A DNA stretch of 64,000 nt from Lucinisca nassula (Eukaryota; Mollusca; Bivalvia; Lucinida; Lucinidae): the NCBI GenBank assembly GCA_963580285.1, contig CAUZLF010000220.1, forward strand, positions 124,001 to 188,000. Reading direction: 5' to 3'. Every line of letters begins with the position of its first letter. The first letter of the stretch is position 1. Of this stretch, positions 52,533 through 64,000 are shown in pieces. Below the pieces are notes generated by a model. It did no database searches. It was not told where the DNA came from and saw only the letters and a program-made list of their open reading frames with translations. A program made the position numbers and the translations under genes.

Positions 52533-52753
52533 GTTTGGGTTTTACGGCCCTTTCAAGATTATTTCACTCATATCGAGCCGATCGTTAATCATAGGTGGGC
52601 GAAAACCGGAGTACCCGGAGAAAAACCACCTGACCTTCCGTTACAGAACTTGGCGTCTCACACGTGACCCGAGCGAGGCTCGAACCCACGGCGGTGAGAG
52701 ACCTAATGACTAAGAGTCAGCGCTCTTTTCCATTAGGCCACGGAGGCCCGTAC
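52498..52753 (-). mobile_element. SINE family B whose tail became (AT)n
   Basis: Full-length B SINE (52529-52750) in reverse orientation. Its tail position is occupied by an (AT)17 run. The duplication TGAATTCATAT (52487-52497 and 52754-52764) lies outside the (AT)n, so the microsatellite belongs to the element and grew from its tail. Confidence 0.9.
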
Positions 52754-53005
52754 TGAATTCATATTTATCAGGTACATCACCGTAGAAAATGGTAACATGA
52801 CAACTTAAAACCTATAAAGAGGTGTAACTCCATGAGTTCTGGGCCGTAAAATACATAAACCCACTGTTTGTTTCAACTTTGTAGCCTTTATAGTTCTTGA
52901 GAAAAGTGCAATAAAAATTTCATTGATGGCAAATTTTAGAAGCTATCAGGGGATGTAACATCAATAGTTATATGTCCTTAGCCCTGATTCTGGTATACAC
53001 AATAC

Positions 53006-53396
53006 TAGGGCTGGCTAATCGGAGCTGAAAAGATAATCGATTATCAGTCCTGTCATTGCGATCCATAATCGATTAGTAATCGCTTAGGTTTTTGCCATTA
53101 TTTTACCTGTCTGGCTTTCCGTCTGAGCATGACTCTTACCATATGTTTCACTTTACCTTATCTATATTTGAACAGATTGGCCTGAGCAAACAGTGTAGAC
53201 CCAGATGAGACGCCGCATAATGCGGCGTCTCATCAGGGTCTGCACTGTTTGCCACTAATCCAGCTATTTTATGCATAACTTTGGAAGTAAATTGTACCTA
53301 TCAAGTAATCGATTAAAAGCAAATCAGAAATGATAATCATTTTTGTCTAATTTATCGATCGATTAATCGATTATACGAATAATCCTGTCGGCCTTA
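53006..53396. mobile_element. hAT-like MITE inserted in the array
   Basis: TAGGGCTGGCTAATCGG at one end, TAATCCTGTCGGCCTTA at the other. The 8-bp duplication CACAATAC/CACGATAC (52998-53005 and 53397-53404) is the hAT length. Its central hairpin at 53187-53254 reads GCAAACAGTGTAGACCCAGA and its inverse. Confidence 0.82.
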
Positions 53397-54559
53397 CACG
53401 ATACATCAGACTAAAGTCCATGTGTGTACCAATTTTCCGCTTTATAGCTTTCATAGTTCCTGATAAATCTTCAACGGAAATTTTTCATTTATGGCAAATT
53501 ATAAAAACTATAAACGGATGTGAGTCCAAGAGTGAGTAATAGGTCCTTGGCCCTGAATCAGATCAACCCACTATTCATGTGCGTACCAGGTTTCAACTTT
53601 GTAACCCTTACTGTCCTTGAAAAAAGTGCGGCGAAAAATTTTCATAAATGGCAAATTGTAATACATATCAAGTGATGCAACACCAAGAGTGAATAATGGG
53701 CCCTTGGCCCTGAATCCAGTCTATACGATACATCAACCCACTGTTTATGTGTGCCAGGGCTCATCTAAGTTACACTTTAAGTTCTTGAAAAAAGTACGGC
53801 AAAATTTTTCATTAATGGCGAATTGTAGAACCTATCAAGGGATATATGTCCAAGAATTATAGGACATTGGCCCTAATTCCGCTAAACGCGATGCCCCATC
53901 GGCTTACTGTCCACGTGTGTACCAATTTTAACTTTATAGCTTCCATAGTTCTTGCGACATCTGCAACGAAAACTTTTAATTAATGGTAAATTGTAAAACC
54001 TATCAAGGGATGTAACTCCAAGACTTATAGGCCCTTGTCGCTGAATCCACTATACACGATGGATGTGTGTACCAAATTTCAACTTTGTAATCCAAACAGT
54101 TGTTGAGATAAGTGTGACGAAATTTCTATCACAGACATTTTTTGTAAAACATATTAAGGGATGTAACTCTGAGAGTTATTTGCCCTTGGCCCTGTTTCCA
54201 GTATATATGTAATAGGTTTCAACTTTGTAACCATTACAACAATTGAGAAAAGTGTGAGGATTTTATTAAAAAATGACAAATTGTAAAACCTATCAAGGGA
54301 TGTAACTCTTAGTCTTATACATGTAAGCCCTTGGCCCTGTTTCCGATATACACGATACAGCAGCCCACTGTCCATGTGTGTACGAAGTTTCAGCTTCATA
54401 GCTCTCATAGTTCCTGTGAACTCGGCAACGAAAACTTTTCATTAATGGTCAATTGTAAAACCTATCAAGGGACGTAACTCAAAGAGTTATTGATCCTTGG
54501 CCTTGAACCCGGTAAATACGATACATCAACCCACTGCCCACATGACTACCAACTGTCAA

Positions 54560-54985
54560 CTTTGAGTCATCACCGTTGTTTCATCTCTATCTGTAATTGT
54601 TTCATTTTTATGTTCTCGGAGATTTTGCACTGATGAGTTAGGAAGCTCTCATGCGGAATGTCTAAACCACGACGGAGGTAAGGGCGAGGATTGCGGCCGC
54701 GTAAGTAAAATACTTTTCACTGATCATTCTAAAGCGGTTCTTCTGTCGCGGTTTTTTGTTTTAGTTCGTCTTTGAGTGTGTGTGTGTGTATTGCTTATAT
54801 ATGATTGTTTTGGATAGCGAATAAGCCATTTTGTGGGATAGTTACTGTCCTTTAGGCTTTCCGCTAGTGATGTTTTATTAGGGTCTAGTTATTTTATGTT
54901 CGTGCTACTGTTTCACTTTGGTGTCTCTGATGGGAGGTGTGGGTTAATTGTATCGATTCCTGATCATTGCCTTCGCTTCTATTTT
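54560..54985 (+). repeat. R2 repeat inserted in the array
   Basis: R2 landmarks from TCATCACCGTTGTTTCATC to CATTGCCTTCGCTTCTATTTT. Array text resumes with TGTAACCCAAACAGTTG. Confidence 0.82.
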
Positions 54986-55290
54986 GTAACCCAAACAGTT
55001 GTTGAAAAAAAGTGTGACGAAAATTTTATCTTTTGTAAAACGTACCAAGGTATGTAACAGAGTTACATGCTTTTGGTCCTGTGTCCGGTATGCACGATTC
55101 ATCAAACAACTGTCTATGCGTGTACCAAATTTCAACTTTGTACCTTAACAATTGTTGAGAAAAATGTAACGAGAAATTTGATCTGATGAGGTCGGACAGA
55201 AATGACGGACAGACGGAAGGACAGAAGGAATGGGGGAAGGACAAGATACAGCCCCACTTTTTCAAAGCGGGGCTATAATAATAGACCCAG

Positions 55291-56034
55291 GTTTCATCAT
55301 GATCTGCATACAGTAAGACTTGAGTGTATATGAACGAACAAACTTGAACTTTCAACAGTTTGGAAATACCAAAATTTCAATCTATTATTTTAGCCATGCG
55401 GTATGATGGTTCATTAGTGAAATAAATTAATTGGACGCCCCCACCCCCACCTCGTAGCTCGTGCAGTCGCCCTGCTCTACCAAAATTGTCATAGTGGTGT
55501 CATTTTGCCCTGTCACGGCGGATACGTAACAAGAGTAAGTGTAGGATATTTTGCCCATTTCTCGACTAGAAACAAATGTGTGTACTTGTAAGAGTCGCCT
55601 CGTTGAAGAGATAAGGAATAAGGAATACCATCCCCCTCAATCATCTTTGTTAAGCATCCTTACCTGGGATTATGAGCTGTGTCCAGTCTTTGTGAAAAAA
55701 AAACAGGACTATAATTTAAAGGCTGGCAAAGTCGAAGGTAGCAAAATCGGGTTATGACACAAGCCTGCTAAAGTGTCATGTTGACAAGAGCGTACATTAA
55801 CATCCCTGCAAATACTACGTTATCCGCGGAAAACTGGGTTAACAGAGGTACACATTAGTTTATCTTATTATGTTCTCAAAACAGGTCATAGGAACGCATA
55901 AGGGGGTGTTTAGTGATAATTAAAGGATAGTTTTGTCAGTACTCCATCAAAACCTATGTTGTGGGTATTCATCATAAAACCAGGTTCCGACAAGCCTCTC
56001 TTACAAGGTTTATATCCTGATTCTGGACCTCCAT
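55291..56034. other. Unassigned; tiny PLE relic
   Basis: 55975-56010 (AAACCAGGTTCCGACAAGCC) resembles the PLE C-terminal coding text in reverse. Nothing else recognised. Confidence 0.35.
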
Positions 56035-56500
56035 GATCTGCTTCATGCTAACAAGTCCGTGTAATGTTCACCCTGCTAAATCCCACTTTATATAGGGAAA
56101 ACTTGTGTTTACAGGGGTAAACATTAGTTTTCAAAAACTCCAACACAGAGACTGTGGGTTCTCGTTAGAACCACTAACGAGCACGCACAATCTATGTTTG
56201 GATTACAAATCAGAAAAATATCAAAATAGTACGTATGCTGCAGTAATGACTCGATGTTGAGTTAGAGTTTCTCTATGCGGGCCAATTTAACATTGTCATT
56301 TCATAGGAGCCTGAATTGGAATTGAGGCGAATCCGGCTGAGTATTCGTACACTCCGTACATCAGGCTAACAAGTCCGTGAAATGAGCACCCCTCTAAACC
56401 CCACTCTATGCAGAAAAAATGAGGTTTACAGGGGTATACATTATTTTTCTTATTTCTGTTTCAACACATACTCGTAGGTTGTGATTACTCGAGGCGGTTC
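56035..56500. mobile_element. Two partial F1-type foldback MITEs
   Basis: 56035-56230 and 56360-56500 both contain GCTAACAAGTCCGTG(T/A)AATG and AAACCCCACT wording. Hairpins are degraded. Confidence 0.6.
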
Positions 56501-56599
56501 TAATAGATCACTGACCATGTCAGAAAGGGTCCCACATAAAGCTGTATAAGTCTAAACAAAAGCTAACAGGGCATCGCAGGCAATGCAAATCCCCTCACA

Positions 56600-58420
56600 C
56601 AAGACAACTTATAAATAGCCACGGTGATCTTGACCTTGAGCCTCGCCTAGCTACTGTGAGAAGTTGCATTAAAATCCATCAGTAAATGCAGGCGCTAGAG
56701 TGAAATAGCCAAACTGACTTGACCTGGAGGCTAGGACCATGATAATATATTATCAAACGCAAAATTTGTGTGACGTTATATTTAAATACGTCAACAAATG
56801 CAGGTGTTATAGTGATAACAAAGTTTTTTCTAAAATTAGCCACACTGACCTTGACCTTGAGGACAGGACCCTGAAAGTCTTACTCGCTACGCAACATTTG
56901 TGTGAAGTTATTTTAAAATCCATCAATAAATGTACCCGCTAAAGCGATAACAAAGTTTTTTCTAAAAATAGCCAAAGTGACATTGGCCTTGAGCTCAGGA
57001 CCATTAAATTCGGACTCCATCGAGATATTATGATACACAATATTTGTGTGAAATACCGTAAATGTAGACGCTAGAATGATGACAGTGTTTTTCTAAAAAT
57101 AGTGACCTTGACGTTGAGCCCAGGACCCTTAAAGTCGGACTCGCTCGAGATATAACATAAGCAACATTTGTGTGAACTTAAATGAACAATTAAAAGTTTC
57201 CATAAAAATATCCACAGTGACAATAAATGTGGGGTTAGAGCGATGACATTTTTTTTTTCTAAAAAATAGCCACGGTAACCTTGAGCATGAGCCCAGGACG
57301 CTTTATGTCGGACTCGCTCGAGATATTATCATACGTAACAGGTGTGTTAAATTAAATTAACAATTAAAAGTTTCCATAAAAATATCAATAGGGACAATAA
57401 ATGTAGTAGTTAGAGCGATGGCAGTTATATTAAAATCTATCGAAATGTAGACGGATGAGCGATAACAATGTTTTTCTAAAAACAGCCACAGTGATATTGA
57501 CGTTGAGCCCAGGACCCTTAGACTCGGACTCCCTCGAGATATTATCATTCGCAACATTTGTGTGAAATTAAATTAACAATTAAATTTTTTTTTCTTCTAA
57601 AAATATCCACAGTGACAATAAATGTAGGAGCTAGAGTGATGACAATGTTTCTCTGAAAATAGCCACAGTGACCTTGACGTTGAGCCCAGGACCCTTAAAG
57701 TCGGACTCGCTCGAGATATTATCATACGCAACTTTTGTGTGAGATTAAATTAACAATTATAAGTTTCCATAAAAATATCCACAGTGGCAATAAATATATG
57801 AGTTAGAGCGATGACAATGTTTTTTTTTTCTAAAAATAGCCACAGTAACCTTGACCTTGAGCCCAGGAAGCTTTATGTCGGACTCGCTCTAGATAATATC
57901 ATACACAACATTTGTGTGAAGTTATATTAAAATCTATCGAAATGTAGACGCTGGAGCGATAACAATGTGTTTCTAAAAATAGCCACAGTGACATTGACGT
58001 TGAGCCCAGGACCCTTAGACTCGGACTCGCTCGAGATATTATCATTCGCAACATTTGTATGAAAAATTAACAAAGTTTTTTTCTAAAACTATCCACAGTG
58101 ACAATAAATGTAGGAGGTAGGGTGATGACAATGTTTTTTTGCTAAAAATAGCCACAGTGACCTTGAACATGTTTCCAGGACCATTAAAGTCAGACTTGCT
58201 CAAAATATTATCATACGCAACATGTGTGTGAAATTAAATTAAAATTCATCAATGAATGTAGGCGCTAGAGCAATGGCCATGTTTTTCTGAAAAAGCCACA
58301 GTGACCTTGACATTGAGCCTAGGAGTCTGAACGTCAAACTCACTCGAGATATCACAATACCAAACAGTTGTGTGAAGTTATATTAAAATCCACCAATAAA
58401 TGTAGGCGCTAGAGTGATGA
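56600..58420 (+). repeat. Second long array: CCACAGTGACCTTGA units
   Basis: About twelve irregular units (roughly 90-215 bp apart) share GCCACAGTGACCTTGACGTT, GAGCCCAGGACCC, GTCGGACTCGCTCGAGATAT and ACATTTGTGTGAA. Similarity is highest in the middle (57090-58060), as expected from unequal exchange. No reading frame. Confidence 0.8.
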
Positions 58421-58543
58421 AGGTCAGGTGGTTTTTCTCCGGGTACTCCGGTTTTCGCCCACCTATGATTAACGATCGGCTCGATATGAGTGAAATAATC
58501 TTGAAAGGGCCGTAAAACCCAAGCCAAAAAAAAAAAAAAAAAA
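58421..58543 (+). mobile_element. SINE family B, 5'-truncated
   Basis: It begins within GGTCAGGTGGTTTTTCTCCG and ends GGGCCGTAAAACCCAAGCC plus poly-A. No tRNA head. Confidence 0.9.
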
Positions 58544-58561
58544 TCTTACATAATTACTTTA

Positions 58562-58845
58562 GTATGTCTCATTACGAAAACACGGCTATACAAAATTTAA
58601 TACATTGTAAACTTTACCGCCGAAAAAAAAGAAAATTTTAAGATGAAAAATTGTGATATTTTTCTTATTTCTGCTCAAAATATAGATCGTCGGTACACGT
58701 TAGAACCGCCTCAACGAGTACCTACAATCTATATTTTAGAGCAGAAATAAAAAAAATAAGGTTCACCCCTGTAAACCCCAGTTTTACTATATAAAAGTGG
58801 GGTTCAATGGGGTCAAAATTATGTAGGCGTGTTTTCATGATGTAT
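58562..58845. mobile_element. Foldback MITE, family F1
   Basis: Ends TCATTACGAAAACACGGC and the inverse of GCGTGTTTTCATGATG. The central hairpin is shortened to TTAGAACCGCCTCAACGAG. Confidence 0.8.
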
Positions 58846-58855
58846 TGCAGCCATG

Positions 58856-58878
58856 NNNNNNNNNNNNNNNNNNNNNNN
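58856..58878. other. Assembly gap (23 N)
   Basis: 23 consecutive N. The sequence on either side does not allow its content to be inferred. Confidence 0.99.
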
Positions 58879-58944
58879 CACATTGTCAGACACGACGTCA
58901 CATGATAAAATGGTTTTACTGAAATAACTTTTCAGTGCTCCTGT

Positions 58945-59185
58945 TATACTATTATGTTATTAATCAAGCCGAGGCAGCAGACCTCGGACCTGTAACTGGA
59001 CCAATACGATATTACTTGATTAATGACAAGTTTATTAATTAACACAATTGAAAACGTGATTATTGATTTTTTTTACCTCAGATTAATATTACTTAAACTC
59101 AGTTTAATAGTGGTTTGCTGGTGTTAATTCAGAGGACCTCCGATTAATACAGGATAGTCAATTAATAAATCTCAGTTATACATAT
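58945..59185. repeat. Palindromic MITE, half copy
   Basis: GACCTGTAACTGGACCAATA and TGATTAATGACAAGTTTATT match the right half of 26680-26920. Confidence 0.65.
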
Positions 59186-59659
59186 ATCGTTTATTTTATT
59201 ATGTTCGCTGTTTTGCAAACAACCAGTATCATAGGCGAGCAATTTTAACTTTTGTGCATACTAAAGACCGCGAAAATTAATAATCGCATAAATAAAGTCT
59301 CAAAACCGCGAAAAATTGAATCCGCTAAAAATTACACACTCGTTTACGGCATTTTTTCTTACCAGCCTAAATTTCGAATGCAGTGAATTCCAAACACCTC
59401 GTTTAATCTTGAACCTAGACGATAAGAATTATTGAATCAGACCCTTTACTGTTTGTGTCATTTAACAATTAGTTCAAGAGCAAACCAATTTATTGGAAGA
59501 ATAACTGTCATAAAAGACTTCACTAGACTTGACTGGAAGAATCTTCTATTTGCAACTTTTGCAACTCTGTTGGAAACATTGCGATGGCAAATCCGTGTGA
59601 CATAAGGTCTTCTTTCATTTCTCCCACCTAAATATATAATACTCCTTTGATAAAAAAAT
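59186..59659. other. Unassigned
   Basis: No recognised gene or repeat. Confidence 0.3.
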
Positions 59660-59790
59660 CTGATATTTTTCTTATTCATACTAACGAGTTCTCACAACCT
59701 ATGTCTTGGAGCAAAAATAAGAATAAAATAATGAAGACCCATGTAAACCCAGTTTTCTCTGTATAAAGTGGAGTTTAGTGGGGTGTCCAT
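59660..59790. mobile_element. F1-type foldback fragment
   Basis: ATTTTTCTTATTCATACTAA through TGTAAACCCAGTTTTCTC, the right half of an F1-like element. Confidence 0.5.
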
Positions 59791-59854
59791 GGCACGGTGT
59801 TGGTGACACGATGGGCCACACATACTAATGGCATATCTTTCTTGTTTACTTGTA

Positions 59855-59957
59855 ATATATTCCATGAAAGTGTTATCCTTTGGAAGCAAGGGATACACCA
59901 CAGAACTGAAAAGTATCGAGTGTACCAGTTTTTCTGGATCAGACTACCTAGTTTGGG
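59855..59957 (-). mobile_element. Retrozyme fragment
   Basis: ATCCTTTGGAAGCAAGGGAT to GATCAGACTACCTAGTTTG. It breaks off inside hammerhead stem III, so no ribozyme core remains. Confidence 0.65.
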
Positions 59958-60088
59958 AGCTTGCTTTGTTTACGTTACGATGAGCTTCGTAACGTTGTCG
60001 CCCTGAACGTATCGATTCCTGATCATTGTCTTCACTTCTATTTTAAAGTTATATGAGGCCTGCAGAGGGCTACTGCGTAAAATGTTTG

Positions 60089-60245
60089 ATTTGTTTGTTT
60101 GATTTGAGGTTTAACGTCCCCGTCAACACTATTTAGGTAATTTTGGGATATTGCTTCCAATTGTGTGGGACTTTTACCCGCCAGTGAGATTAAATGGCAT
60201 CACAATCCCTGCGGCCGAATGAAACCTGCAGGCTTTATATGCATA
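60089..60245 (-). mobile_element. SINE S1, 3' half
   Basis: GTTTGTTTGATTTGAGGTTT through GTGGGACTTTTACCCGCC. It is joined to R2 at about 60260. Confidence 0.8.
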
Positions 60246-60265
60246 TGAGTGTAAAGTGGACTTGC

Positions 60266-61977
60266 GTATAAATCGAAGTCTAACTGTTGGTCTTCTTTGC
60301 TCCAGCATTTCAGTTGTTTCTTGCTGTCGAGTCTTCACCATTGTTTCATCGCTGTGATTGTTGGATTTTTGTGTTCACGGAGATGTTGCACTGAAGAGTT
60401 AGGAGGCCTACATGCGGACTGAACTGAACAAATTATTTGTCTAAATCGCGACGGAAATAAGGGCAAAGATTGTGGCCACGTAAAATCGATTTAAGCACCC
60501 CCCACCCCCCGCCCGTGGAGTGGAGTTCGTTTCACTGACCGTTCCAAGGAGGTTCGTCTGTCGCGGTTTACTTTTGTTATGGTTTGTCATTGAGTGTGTG
60601 TATCGCAGATAGATGCAGAGGTTGAAACCCTTTCCGAATGGGTTAAAATCAGTAATGGCCTAGGTCAACAGACATATAACAGTACTCAGCAGAACCATGT
60701 CTCGCCGATCACTCTGATGCACCACAAAAGTACACGTATGCAGATGTCATAAAGATGGTGGAATATCTAATTGACAGTATTTTCGTTGAGTTCAGTGGCC
60801 TAATATTTCAGCGAACAATTGCACACCAATGGGTACTAATTGTGCACGGTTGCTTGCCGACTTGTTCTTGTACTCGTATGGGGCGGAGTTTGTACAATGT
60901 CTCCTCAAAGCAGACAAGACACGCCTTGCACAACTCAGATATAAAGATGATTTTTTGTCTCTGAAAAATGCTAAATTCCCAGAGTACTTGGAATTCTTCT
61001 ATCCACGTGAATATGAAATTAAGGAAACAACAGAGACTGCAACCTCCTCCTCATACTTGGATTGTTATCTCTATATTGACGACGGGCAGCTTACTACTAG
61101 GCTGTATGATAAACGAGATGACTTCAATTTTCTCATTGTTACATGTAACTTTACCTTCCTGAGCAGTAATATCCCACGGGGTTTAAGTTTCACAGTTAAT
61201 CCGTTATGCTAGAGCCGGTCCCAAGTATCAGGACTTTATGGAACGTGGGAATGTGCTCACTACCAGGTTGTTATGCCAGGGGTATAAAAAACAAACTGGT
61301 ACCAACACTTAAGAAGTTCTATGGGAGGCATCATGATCTTGTTGATCCGTACAATGTGGCCATTTCCAGAATTATTTATGATGTGTTTGCGAATGGAAAG
61401 CCATATCAAGACTTCCAAAATTTCGGATGGTCGGTGTGTGCTCGGAGGGGGATGTGCTGTGTTTGCCGGGTCTTGTCCGTTCATCCGTTTCGGTTTCAAA
61501 ACTTTGGGGTTGAGACACAGTGATGAATATTAAATATCAGAAAGGCCTCTATGTCAGTAAATTTTGTATAGTTACGCCTTAACATACCCTTCTCGGCATT
61601 TACTCCTTTTCTTCGTTCAGGCCGATAGGCATGGTGGGCGAAGCTTGCTTACCAAGTAATGCTTACTATCCTAGGATGCCTGATTACACTCTTCTGGAGT
61701 CCATGTCTGTTTGTCTGAACATTAATATTTGCCATTTCTCTATGGATTAATGATTTTGGATTAAGGCTTTTGTACTACGACCTAAACTACTTTTGTTTTG
61801 GCTAGCCAATTGGTTATTTTGTTGGACAGAAACTGTCCTTATGGCTTTCCGCTATTGATGTTTCCATTAGTGTCTAGTTGTTTCATGTTTGTGCTTCTTT
61901 CCCTTTGGTGTCTCTGATGGGAGCTGTGGGTTAATTGTATCGATTCCTAATCATCACCTTCACTTCTATTTTGCACC
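60266..61977 (+). mobile_element. PLE-2: RT gene bracketed by R2 halves
   Basis: 60266-60610 is R2 5' sequence (AAGTCTAACTGTTGG to TTGAGTGTGTGTATCGC). 61795-61977 is R2 3' sequence (TTTTGTTTTGGCTAGCCAAT to CACCTTCACTTCTATTTTG). Between them lies a PLE reverse transcriptase: YLIDSIFVEF near 60760, MGTNCARLLADLFLYSY near 60829-60880, motif C YKDDF near 60943, SYLDCYLYIDD near 61055, YDKRDDFNF near 61108, then frameshifted C-terminal text including RPIGMVGEACLPSNAYYPR near 61620-61680. Both Asp residues of motif C are present, but frameshifts disable the gene. The bracketing supports R2 as the terminal repeat of this PLE family. Confidence 0.82.
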
Positions 61978-61979
61978 AC

Positions 61980-62072
61980 TTTATCAGGGAAGGCTTAGAC
62001 CTGTAAGCAGTTTACCAGTACTCTTGTGCAGCCGATTTTAGCTCTCCGTGGAAGCATCATACAGCGTAACAA
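61980..62072 (-). mobile_element. SINE S1 internal fragment
   Basis: CAGGGAAGGCTTAGACCTGT and AGCTCTCCGTGGAAGCATCA match the S1 5' half. Confidence 0.7.
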
Positions 62073-62244
62073 CATCGTTGTTAATAACATTCTGAACTAG
62101 GCGTCATGTTGGTTTGCCGGTCGCTTTTTGAAGAATGTATGTGGGGTTTATTCGGAGCTTTCGGGAGTTTTCATCAAAACAGCTTCCCCGGGACCCAGCA
62201 AATGTTAGTGCATGAAAACCACTGGTTGATCCCTATAACTAACC
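62073..62244. other. Unassigned
   Basis: No recognised feature. Confidence 0.3.
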
Positions 62245-63595
62245 TTTTTAATCCCCCGCCGCGAGGCGGAGCGGGGATTATAGGAATGGTCTTCGTATGT
62301 CCGTCTTTCCATCTGTCCGTCTGTCTGTCCGTAACACTTTCTTGTCCGCTCCATATCTCCTGAACCCTTTGATAGAATTTTATTAAACTTTGGTCAATTA
62401 TTCGTCTCAGTGAGCTGGTGTGCATAACCCATAAATGAACCATGCCGACTCAAGATCAAGGTCACGGTTGAAGGTCACGAGTTTGAAACTTGGAATTTTG
62501 TGTCCGTTCCATATCCCCTTTACCCTTGGAAGGATTTTCAGTAAACTTTGGTCAAATATTCTTCTCAGTGAGCTGATATGCAGAACCCATGTCCGTCCGT
62601 CTGTCTTTCAGTCCGTCCGTCCGTCCGTCCGTCTGTCTGTCCGTAACAGTTTCTTGTCCGCTCCATATCTCCTGAACCCTTTGATAGATTTTCATTAAAC
62701 TTTGGTCAAATATTCTTCTCAGTGAGCTGATATGCAGAACCCATGTCCGTCCGTCTGTCTTTCAGTCCGTCCGTCCGTCCGTCCGTCTGTCTGTCCGTAA
62801 CAGTTTCTTGTCCGCTCCATATCTCCTGAACCCTTTGATAGATTTTCATTAAACTTTGGTCATTTATTCATCTCAGTGAGCTGATGTGCAGAACCCAAAA
62901 ATAAATCATGCCGACTCAAGGTCAAGGTCACATTTGAATTTGATTTTTTTGTCCGTTCCATATCTCCTTTATCCCTCGAAGGAATTTCATTAAAATTTGG
63001 TCAATTATCCCCCTCAGTGAGCTGATGTGCAGAACCCATAAATGTACCATGCCGATTCAAGGTCACATTTGAATTGTACGAGTTTAAAACTTTGTATTTT
63101 TGTCCATTCCGTATCTCCTTTACCCCTCAAAGGATTTTCATTAAACTTTGGTCAATTATTCCCCTCAGTGAGCTCATGTGCAGAGCCCTTAAATGAATCA
63201 TGTCGACACCAGGCCAAGGTCACATTGGAAGGTCACGAATTTGAAACTTTAAATTTTGTGTCCGTTCCTTATCTCCTTTATCCTTCAAAGGACTTTCATC
63301 AAACGTTGGTCAAATGTCCCCATCAATGAGTGATGTGCATAACACATAAATAAACACTGCCGACTCAAGGTCAAGGTCACATTTGAAGGTCACGAGTTTG
63401 AAACTTTGAATTTTGTGTCCGTTCCATATCTCCTTTACTCCTGGAAGGACTTTCATTAAACTTTTGTGAAATATACCCCGTAGTGAGTTGATGTGCAGAA
63501 CCATAAATAAGCCATGCCAACTCAAGGTCAAGATCACAGGTGAAGGTCACAAGGTTGAGCCTTGATACAAAGTGCGGCGGGGGATTTGGCTGTCC
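62245..63595. mobile_element. TIR element with GTCC microsatellite and minisatellite core
   Basis: The left end TTAATCCCCCGCCGCGAGGC opens a hairpin. The right end GTGCGGCGGGGGATTTGG is its inverse. Between them, units of ~150-180 bp share CGTTCCATATCTCCTTTA, ATTTTCATTAAACTTTGGTC, TCAGTGAGCTGATGTGCAGA and GACTCAAGGTCAAGGTCAC. A block of about 155 bp with (GTCC)n/(GTCT)n is duplicated almost exactly (62590-62744 and 62745 onward). Noncoding; resembles bivalve microsatellite-carrying transposons. Confidence 0.78.
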
Positions 63596-63717
63596 TTTAG
63601 ACTACTTTCTTGTTTCTTATAAGAACGCGTTGTATTTCTAACATCTTCAACAAAAATATATTGTCGGTACTTAATGTAATAGAGTATATAGCACACGTAC
63701 TACTTCCTAGCGGTCCA
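63596..63717. other. Unassigned
   Basis: No recognised feature. Confidence 0.3.
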
Positions 63718-64000
63718 AAATAGAAGTGAAGGCAATAGTCAGGAATCGGTACAATTAACCATCATTCCCCATCAGGGACACCAAAGGAATGAAATGATTA
63801 CTCGCTAATGGCAAAATCAAACGCAGAAATCATTCCATCATTCATTTCATGTTTGTGTTTTTCCCTTTGGTGACTCTGATGGGAGCTGCGGGTTAATTGT
63901 ATCGACTCCTGATCATTGCCTTCACTTCTACTTCTCCGAATTCATCAGCACAACATCTCCGAGAGCACAAAAATCAAACAACCGCAGAGATGAAACCACG
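63718..64000. repeat. R2 fragments in head-to-head inverted array
   Basis: 63718-63815 is an inverted R2 3' end, 63835-63932 a direct one, and 63940-64000 again inverted R2 (GCACAACATCTCCGAGAGCA), running off the window. The first two form an inverted pair of ~98 bp around about 20 bp. Confidence 0.75.

Larger units (their letters stand above)
52780..55290 (-). repeat. Long minisatellite-like array (unit ~150-175 bp)
   Basis: At least ten diverged units share AAACCTATCAAGGGATGTAA, GGCCCTTGGCCCTGAATCC and TGTGTACCAAATTTCAACTT. It ends in a GACGGACAGACGGAAGG stretch and a hairpin, AGCCCCACTTTTTCAAAGCG, at about 55250-55275. It is interrupted by an hAT-like MITE (53006-53396) and an R2 repeat (54560-54985). 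Probably the core of a bivalve-type TIR/microsatellite transposon. Confidence 0.78.

Noticed and set aside
56600..58420. Regular repeats that could suggest a CRISPR-like array
   Set aside because: Units are long, diverged and irregularly spaced with no unique spacers, and the context is a eukaryotic genome.

Overview
This 64 kb window looks like nuclear DNA of a mollusc, most likely a bivalve. It is AT-rich and intron-type, with no operons. Almost all of it is transposable-element sequence. The bivalve call is an inference from the style of the repeats: tRNA-headed SINEs, tandem hammerhead-ribozyme retrozymes, Penelope-like elements (PLEs), many TTAA and hairpin MITEs, and minisatellite-cored elements carrying GTCC microsatellites. 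One short assembly gap (23 N) lies at 58856-58878.

Host coding sequence is sparse. I can support one host gene, on the + strand: an internal exon (22931-23102) that ends in a textbook PCNA-interacting peptide (PIP box), spliced across a roughly 6 kb repeat-filled intron to a 3'-terminal exon (29149-29987). The two splice phases match. Together they encode the last 336 residues of a nuclear-looking, Ser/Asp/Glu-rich protein whose identity I do not recognise. The 5' exons were not found and may lie outside the window.

Layout. 1-3990: short dispersed repeats, two tandem SINEs, then a three-unit retrozyme array (units of about 383 bp) with three well-formed hammerhead ribozymes on the - strand. 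3991-6539: a decayed CR1/L2/Jockey-like LINE. 6.7-10.5 kb: a PLE-associated terminal repeat, a second retrozyme and hairpin MITEs. 10.6-14.2 kb: a second LINE copy split by nested insertions of a PLE (itself split by a SINE), a retrozyme relative and a SINE. 14.2-22.9 kb: SINE family S1 and TTAA-, hAT- and pogo-type MITEs, often nested. 22.9-30 kb: the PIP-box gene with its repeat-laden intron. 30-38 kb: SINEs, foldback elements and a TIR element with internal duplication. 38.0-39.4 kb: a 66-bp minisatellite, with a hammerhead-bearing retrozyme just after it. 40.2-41.0 kb: an internally deleted Tc1/mariner element with intact TIRs. 42-52 kb: foldback MITEs and giant palindromes, a third PLE fragment and a mariner pseudogene. 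52.8-58.4 kb: two long minisatellite-like arrays. 60.2-62.0 kb: a PLE bracketed by its own terminal repeat. 62.2-63.6 kb: a GTCC/minisatellite-cored TIR element.

The retroelements appear to be linked. LINE and PLE reverse transcriptases would supply the mobilising enzymes. SINE families S1, A, B and E share a 3' end motif that points to one common, unseen LINE partner. Retrozymes are thought to move through PLE-type enzymes, and a dispersed 550-bp repeat (called R2 here, a local label only, unrelated to the R2 retrotransposon) behaves as the terminal repeat of the PLEs. S1, A-E, R2, P1, Pb, Pc and F1-F4 are names I made up for repeat families seen in this window.
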